Assembly (NCBI GenBank): GCA_037074765.1
Contig: JBAMDO010000099.1
Coordinates: 1 to 64,000, forward strand
Source: Mansonella perstans
Lineage: Eukaryota; Nematoda; Chromadorea; Rhabditida; Onchocercidae
DNA length: 64,000 nucleotides
Reading direction: 5' to 3'
Shown here: piece after piece, positions 60,691-64,000 of the stretch
How the letters are laid out: each line of letters starts with the position of its first letter
How positions within the stretch are numbered: position 1 is the first letter of the stretch
The notes under the pieces: generated by a model
What the model saw: the letters and a program-made list of their open reading frames with translations, nothing else
The model's database searches: none
Told to the model about the DNA's origin: nothing
Position numbers and translations under genes: made by a program

Positions 60691-62191
60691 TATGATTTCA
60701 TGTATATATATATATAATACATGAAAAAGGGTATTATATCTGAAAAAGTATATTACATATAAAAAAATACTGTATGCATAAATATATAATAAAAGTTTAT
60801 ATATATATTATATATTTTATTAGCACATCTTCTCATTCATTTAATTTAAATCAAACTTTTGAAATCTAAAAATTTTCTTTATTTCTGCAGTGGAAGCAAT
60901 TTTTGTATTTATGAAATTTGAGCAATATTGACATGGGTGTTATTTCTCTAGAAAACGGTATGTTATTAATGATTACCGATAATTTATTGTAGTGATTAGG
61001 AGATATTGTATTGATTGTTCGACGAATGTTATTTCTCTTTCCCATATGGATTTAATTTCAAAAAGTTATTCGTAAGACTGCAAAAAGTTCCTCATATTTG
61101 TTACATAAATAATGGATTAATTAATGGAGTCATCCAAGTTAATCGGATAATTACTTGATATAGAAGTCTAAAATGACCGTATTTTTGGGAAAATAATTTT
61201 CAGAAAATACTTCCTGAAAATGAACGCTTTAAATGGTATTTTTCTTGAGAAAATAATAAAACATGTTTTCATCATGTTTTCAAATAGTTTAGCCGAACTG
61301 TTCTCTACCTTAGAATTTCCCATCAAAAGTTTTATGGAAGTTAGTTGCGTAATAAATGTTAGGAATGCAATGACAGTACGAATAAAATAGAAAAATAAAT
61401 GCAATGGATAAAGGAATAATTTTTAAAGAGGTATCGAAAGAGTTGTTGTCATAGATTGGCGTAGTATGAATTTTGCAACAGCAAGGATTATATGAGTTAA
61501 GTTCGAAAGTTTTCGAATTTTTTTCAAGTTCACTTATTTAAGAATTGTGTAATATTGTTCTCGAAATCTTTTCGGAAAATATTCCCAGGAGATGATAGTG
61601 CTTGTTGGTTAAAGCAAGGTAAAAATATGACACTTGTTGAAGATTGGCGATCAATCATTACACGATATAATTGATAACGTGCTGAATTTATATACTGCAT
61701 TTGTCATGATAACGTAAAATCTATTCAAAATCCAAAATTATATTCAAATACAATATAAGTATAGTAAGCAAATGATGAAGAGAAAAAGAATTTTAAAAAA
61801 TGAAGGTAAAAAGTAAGTGAAAGATAAAAAAGCAATATAAATAATGGATGACAGAGGACAATAACAGATATACATATTAGGCGATACAAGTAAATATGAC
61901 TAACATTTAATTTCAAATCCTATCACATTACGTGCTAGCTCTTTGCATGTAATCAATCCGTGAACCATCCATTTTCCATCCATCTAGTATTCCGAAATAT
62001 TTTAGCAAAAAAGTTCAAAGATGAATGCGACAGGGGTCCACAGATCAAAGAAATAATGAGCGTTCGATTGGAAGAGGAACAATTACTGGCAATCATTGAA
62101 TGATTGCTGATAGAGACGAAAGGTAAACAAGTGATTAATTAATGATAACTTTAACCATAAGAGTCTGTGTAAATCCATAGTTCATTATATT
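60691..62191. other. Intergenic, AT-rich
   Basis: Has (TA)n stretches (60700-60820). Probable 3' flank of the SLC26 gene. No gene seen. Confidence 0.5.
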
Positions 62192-64000
62192 TTATTCTTT
62201 GCAAATATTCTTCTGTTTCATTTGCTGAGCATTAGCAAACAATACTGCATCGTGCACCGATGGAAAGAAATGAGTCGATGGGATTACCTTGTAGATGTTA
62301 CATTTGGCGAACAGTATCCGGGCTGGTGCTGGAAATTTCTTTCTCGCAGATCATCTTTCAATAAATATATCTGCATTTTCATTAATTTCGAATGTTTTAA
62401 GCAATTCAATTTATGAGTATTATAACCAATGAAGATTGCATAATGCTGCGAAAAAATAATGAATTACCTTTTGAAGCCGCTACAAATATTTCGACGTTAC
62501 GAGTTCTCAATTCCTGCGACAAATCCTTCAATTTCTCAATTCCGGTATAGTCGATATATGTAAATCCCGAGGCATCAATGATCAAATAAAGGATTTCCTT
62601 ATCACTTAACATTTTCTACAATTTTTCACAATCTTCAATAAAAAGGAAGGATATGCTTCTTGAAAAAATTTCAATGCGTTTGATTACTAAATGGTATTTT
62701 TTTAAAAATTGGTGCTTTTGGAATGATATTTTTTAACAGGCAATGATAAGGAAGCTTTTAAAAGTAACCAGTTTTTCGTTGACGACATCAAGGGCTTTAT
62801 TGACAAATGAATCACTGTTGAGAAAGAGTAAAGGCGCATCGTAACGATAAATTGCGATGGTAGGTGATACTAATGACCTACTAAAAATAACCTGCCTCAG
62901 CAATACGTCAATCGGACTTCATCTGAACCATTCTTATGACTAAGTCAAGATTTTTATACAGTCTTCTTAACCTCTCAAAAAAAGAACCTCTCAAAGTCTA
63001 GAAATATAATAATTTAGAGATTTTAAAAATGACAGGTGTAAGATAATCTAATTTCACCTGTAACGATGGCTGTCCCTGTATAATTCTGTGTCTTTTATTC
63101 CACCAAGTACCACAGCTTTTGGCCTGAAATATTCTCAAACATCTAATCCTAAGATAAATTTGGATTAATTAGCCATACATAGTCAACAAACAGAGAGATC
63201 ACCAACCATTGCGTGCGAATGATGACGGTTAAAATAGAGAATGCTATGGCTACACCGAGTCCTTGACTGACGTTCCATAGAAATGTGCCCAGAAAACTTA
63301 CTAACCAGATAAGCTAAAAATTTAAGCGGATTATCTTGCTGATAAAAAACACACAACTATCCTCTTATCAGCAACTTTCTTAATCTTATAATGATGGGCC
63401 ATATTGCTTTCTTAATCTTATAATGATAGGCCATTCAAAATTTTTTAATAAATTTGCGGCACTAACCAGGTCAATTTTTGACGTTTTCCAATATTGAACG
63501 ACTTCACCAGCCTTTAGAAACATACCCTGTAGAGCTACTATTATTACCGATACCAATACACACTGAAATGATGTTAATAAATAAAGTGATTCTTGGACTG
63601 ATACTAGATAAGTACTTACTGCAAATTATGAAATAAATTCGCAAGCTTCAACCAAATAATGGCTTTACCATTGGCAAGTAATAGAGCAATGGACCAACCA
63701 ACAAAATTACCAATAGCACCACAAACGCTGCCACAACGCTCGAAAGCTGTAACACTACATCTAATTTTATTTTAGCAAGACATTTATGAAAGCAAGAAGA
63801 ATGGATATCAGCATTATTTTAACATCGTAAACAACGAAATATTTTAATGTTGTAAGCAGCAATACTTGTATCAAAAAAAAAAGATAAAAATTATAGACTA
63901 TATGCAATTAACACTTCTGTCAAAAAGAAAAAGCCTAACTTGAGAGGTAGCACCTAGTTCTGAATTCACGAGAGCACGCGATAAACTTGCACTTGCAGGA
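62192..64000 (-). CDS. SLC26/SulP anion transporter, C-terminal part (cut by window edge)
   Basis: Membrane anion exchanger or channel. Eight exons join in phase: 63940-64000 (continues beyond the window), 63669-63746, 63467-63562, 63207-63313, 63058-63123, 62769-62877, 62468-62615, 62192-62328. The visible 251 residues begin PASASLSRALVNSELGATSQ, equal to the conserved SLSR(S/A)LV region of SLC26. Last membrane helices follow (LSSVVAAFVVLLVILLVGPL, VLVSVIIVALQGMFLKAGEV, LIWLVSFLGTFLWNVSQGLG, AFSILTVIIRTQW). Then comes the STAS domain: PKAVVLGGIKDTELYRD, IAIYRYDAPLLFLNSDSFV, ILYLIIDASGFTYIDYTG, NVEIFVAASK, FFPSVHDAVLFANAQQMK, ending NICKE. The membrane N-terminal half lies past 64000. Which member (C. 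elegans sulp-type) cannot be told. Confidence 0.92.

Overview
The window reads as nuclear DNA of a parasitic nematode, most likely a filarial or other clade III (Spirurina) worm. It is very AT-rich, with long homopolymers and A/T microsatellites. Genes are broken by introns with TTTCAG/TTTTAG acceptors, and acceptor-like sites sit just before start codons, as expected for trans-splicing. It holds a nematode cuticle collagen and an exact 22-nt copy of the nematode spliced leader SL1. No bacterial or endosymbiont genes were seen.

Layout. 1-10 kb: a two-exon cuticle collagen (2930-4683, +), an LTR (5010-5536) and a ~1 kb inverted-repeat element (5806-6800). 9.6-17.9 kb: the gene-dense part, three co-linear minus-strand genes whose exons join in phase: ROMO1 (81 aa), a PIN1-type prolyl isomerase (186 aa) and FOXRED1 (457 aa). 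The first and third are mitochondrial. 18.2-19.0 kb: orphan minus-strand exons, two of which resemble the start of an ANGEL/CCR4-type protein. 20.5-30.1 kb: a degenerate K-Cl cotransporter (SLC12, KCC type) pseudogene on the minus strand, still with most splice sites but with several in-frame stops, frameshifts, an internal deletion and an 11-bp tandem duplication. 30-36.8 kb: no gene recognised.

36.8-39.1 kb (+): a complete ten-exon SUV39H-type histone H3K9 methyltransferase (438 aa; chromodomain, pre-SET, SET, post-SET). About 0.5 kb downstream lies a ~2.65 kb array of a 64-bp repeat (~41 units) with higher-order structure. 43-50.6 kb: retrotransposon remains, including one minus-strand LTR (44674-45275) that carries SL1 directly after an AATAAA signal, a decayed pol 3' end, and two LTRs of a second family in divergent orientation. 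52.8-56.3 kb (-): a multi-exon helical protein gene of unknown identity. 62.2-64 kb (-): the C-terminal half of an SLC26 anion transporter with STAS domain, running off the window edge.

The most unusual item is the SL1 copy in an LTR. Its position between the poly(A) signal and the LTR end suggests that a trans-spliced element RNA was reverse-transcribed, so that the host spliced leader now acts as (part of) the R region. The second is the KCC pseudogene. All exon joins are manual inferences from splice consensus, phase and remembered family sequences; no search was run.
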